From Osedax fenrisi (Eukaryota; Annelida; Polychaeta; Sabellida; Siboglinidae), in assembly GCA_964019155.1 (NCBI GenBank), contig OZ025241.1, positions 53,234,808 through 53,298,807 of the forward strand: DNA of 64,000 bases, given 5' to 3'. Made by a program: the position numbers and the translations under genes. Within the stretch, counting starts at the first letter, position 1. Every line of letters begins with the position of its first letter. Positions 62,691 to 64,000 of this stretch are shown here, one piece after another. The notes beneath the pieces were generated by a model, which was not told where the DNA came from, made no database searches, and worked only from the letters and a program-made list of their open reading frames with translations.

Positions 62691-63169
62691 TCAAACTATG
62701 TTGACGTCTAGCGGTTTATAGTGAGGGATTCCGATCATCGCTTCGGATACGTCGTTGCGCCGCAGTCGAAACTGTTGCACGGCGTCCCTTATAAGGCTAT
62801 CTCCCGCGCCTCCGTCTCCTCCCTCGTCGTCTTTGTCGGCTGGTCTTGCGGTCAAGCAGCCCGTGCTGAAGCTCGTCAGCGGCAGTAGTTCGTCCGTCTG
62901 TCTACGGTAGCCATCAAGGTCGTCGTCGTCTTCTTCATCGTCGTAGCAGCAGTTATTCGCGTTGTTGTTGTTGAATCGGAAGCTGAAATCCGCCGACTCA
63001 TCGTCTCCTCCTCCGCGATGAGTGCTTCTGGCGGTGGTGGTCACGGCGCCTTCCTCTTCTTCGTCCTCGTCCTTGTCTTCGGGGATGTCAAAGTTAGGGT
63101 GAGCGGCGCCACCTATTCGGTGGTGATACAGATATGAATGAATGAATGACATCAGTTTATAGAGAAAGT
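62691..63169 (-). CDS. Last coding exon of an unrecognised gene
   Basis: An open frame of good coding character ends with TGA at 62691-62693. A strong acceptor (CTGATCCTCCTTAG at 63170) suggests the exon starts at 63169 in phase 1; an alternative is the AG at 63113. The exon encodes about 158 residues: a short hydrophobic/aromatic start (FLYKLMSFIHSYLYHH), a highly acidic region with runs of D and E, an asparagine run (NNNNANN), then a less biased end with LRRNDVSEAMIGIPHY before PLDVNIV. It looks like a cytoplasmic, disordered tail, perhaps of a membrane protein. I do not recognise the family. Upstream exons would lie beyond 64000. Confidence 0.6.
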
Positions 63170-63174
63170 CTAAG

Positions 63175-64000
63175 GAGGATCAGTGAAAGCGATCAGCTTT
63201 ATTGATTCGTATATGTGTACATAATCGAATTAAAACATCTTTTATATTATCTTTATTTAATGTTATGTTTGTATTACTACTATTCTTTTATTATTTTTAA
63301 ATATGGATTTTTTATTATTTTATTAAAATGTAAACGAGGTTTAGAATCAATAAAGCTCATCACTTTCACCAATACACCTAAACTTTAATAATCGGAGTGA
63401 TACATTTTACTTATGTATTAAAATATAATTCTCTCTAGGTCCCTAATAGGATTATCCTTATATATTTTGTATTAATATTTAAAATAGATTTTTTTGTTTC
63501 ATTTTAGAACCATTTCTATTTTAATTAAGATAATTACTATGATCATAATTTCTATTTTTGTATTCATACTGAAATGTTTACCCATATTTTAAACTTATAA
63601 ATATATATACCTACTACTACATAATCCTATACATAATCATTATACCTACTACTACATAATCCTATATATATATATATATATACTATGCTAGATATTTCTT
63701 GAATACTATGATTTCTATGCATTAAGCCACGTGAACACTGGACTCTGATTAATATCTCAGAATTTCTCTAAAAAATCAGATATAAGTATTATTTTTTCTA
63801 TTTATCATAGATTATCTTATGTTAAATATAATAGAACAATTTCTATTTTACTGTTGAAAATTAGACTTATAACTGTGATAGGTATAGTCCAAGAATATTT
63901 GACACGTTTTCTTTATATTTACTTCTATTATTTTTATTTTAATAATATGAAAAATTTATTTGACAAACATACATTGCAGAATAGAGTTAATATATCTATA
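63175..64000. other. Intron of the right-end gene or spacer
   Basis: AT-rich DNA with no visible exon. If the exon at 62691-63169 is internal to its gene, this is intron sequence. A duplicated CTACTACATAATCCTATA occurs near 63612 and 63648. Confidence 0.45.

Overview
The window is AT-rich nuclear DNA from an animal, most likely an invertebrate. Genes are split by many spliceosomal introns, extracellular vWA and EGF modules are present, and the spacers are full of long (TA)n tracts, tRNA-derived SINEs and short terminal-inverted-repeat elements. A lophotrochozoan or similar marine invertebrate is a guess from gene content only; nothing here fixes the phylum. All three genes lie on the minus strand, so they are transcribed from high to low coordinates.

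Region by region. 1-6.4 kb: repeats only, including a 1.8-kb pogo-like element, a 487-bp element with 8-bp target duplications and two SINE copies. 6.58-22.8 kb: a 25-coding-exon gene whose exons join in frame over exactly 4017 nt (1338 residues plus stop). It encodes a secreted protein ordered signal peptide, vWA1, vWA2, vWA3, EGF1, vWA4, EGF2, vWA5, EGF3, vWA6. 22.8-33.4 kb: spacer with a CpG-rich block upstream of the vWA gene, SINE pieces, a reverse-transcriptase fossil and a motif-iterated TA-flanked element. 33.7-53.6 kb: a 7-exon gene, in frame over 1692 nt (563 residues plus stop), for a type II membrane protein with two tandem GT32-like glycosyltransferase domains. The N-terminal domain has lost the DXD motif and the C-terminal one keeps it. 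Its 9.9-kb fifth intron holds a 37-bp minisatellite with a higher-order period, an E-box tandem array, a CpG-rich block, perfect palindromes and a hAT-type MITE; intron 6 holds a 760-bp near-palindrome. 53.6-62.3 kb: spacer with more TA-flanked elements. 62.35-63.17 kb: the last coding exon of a third, unrecognised gene whose remainder lies beyond the window.

The vWA/EGF protein is expected outside the cell, in matrix or adhesion, and the GT32 protein in the Golgi. No functional link between them is visible. The most unusual signals are the splice donors, where 20 of 30 reconstructed introns have T at position +3 (GTTAG) instead of the usual purine, the tandem GT32 architecture with a degenerate first domain, and families of short elements whose terminal motif is repeated throughout their length.

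All exon models come from reading splice signals and frame by eye. No transcript or database evidence was available.
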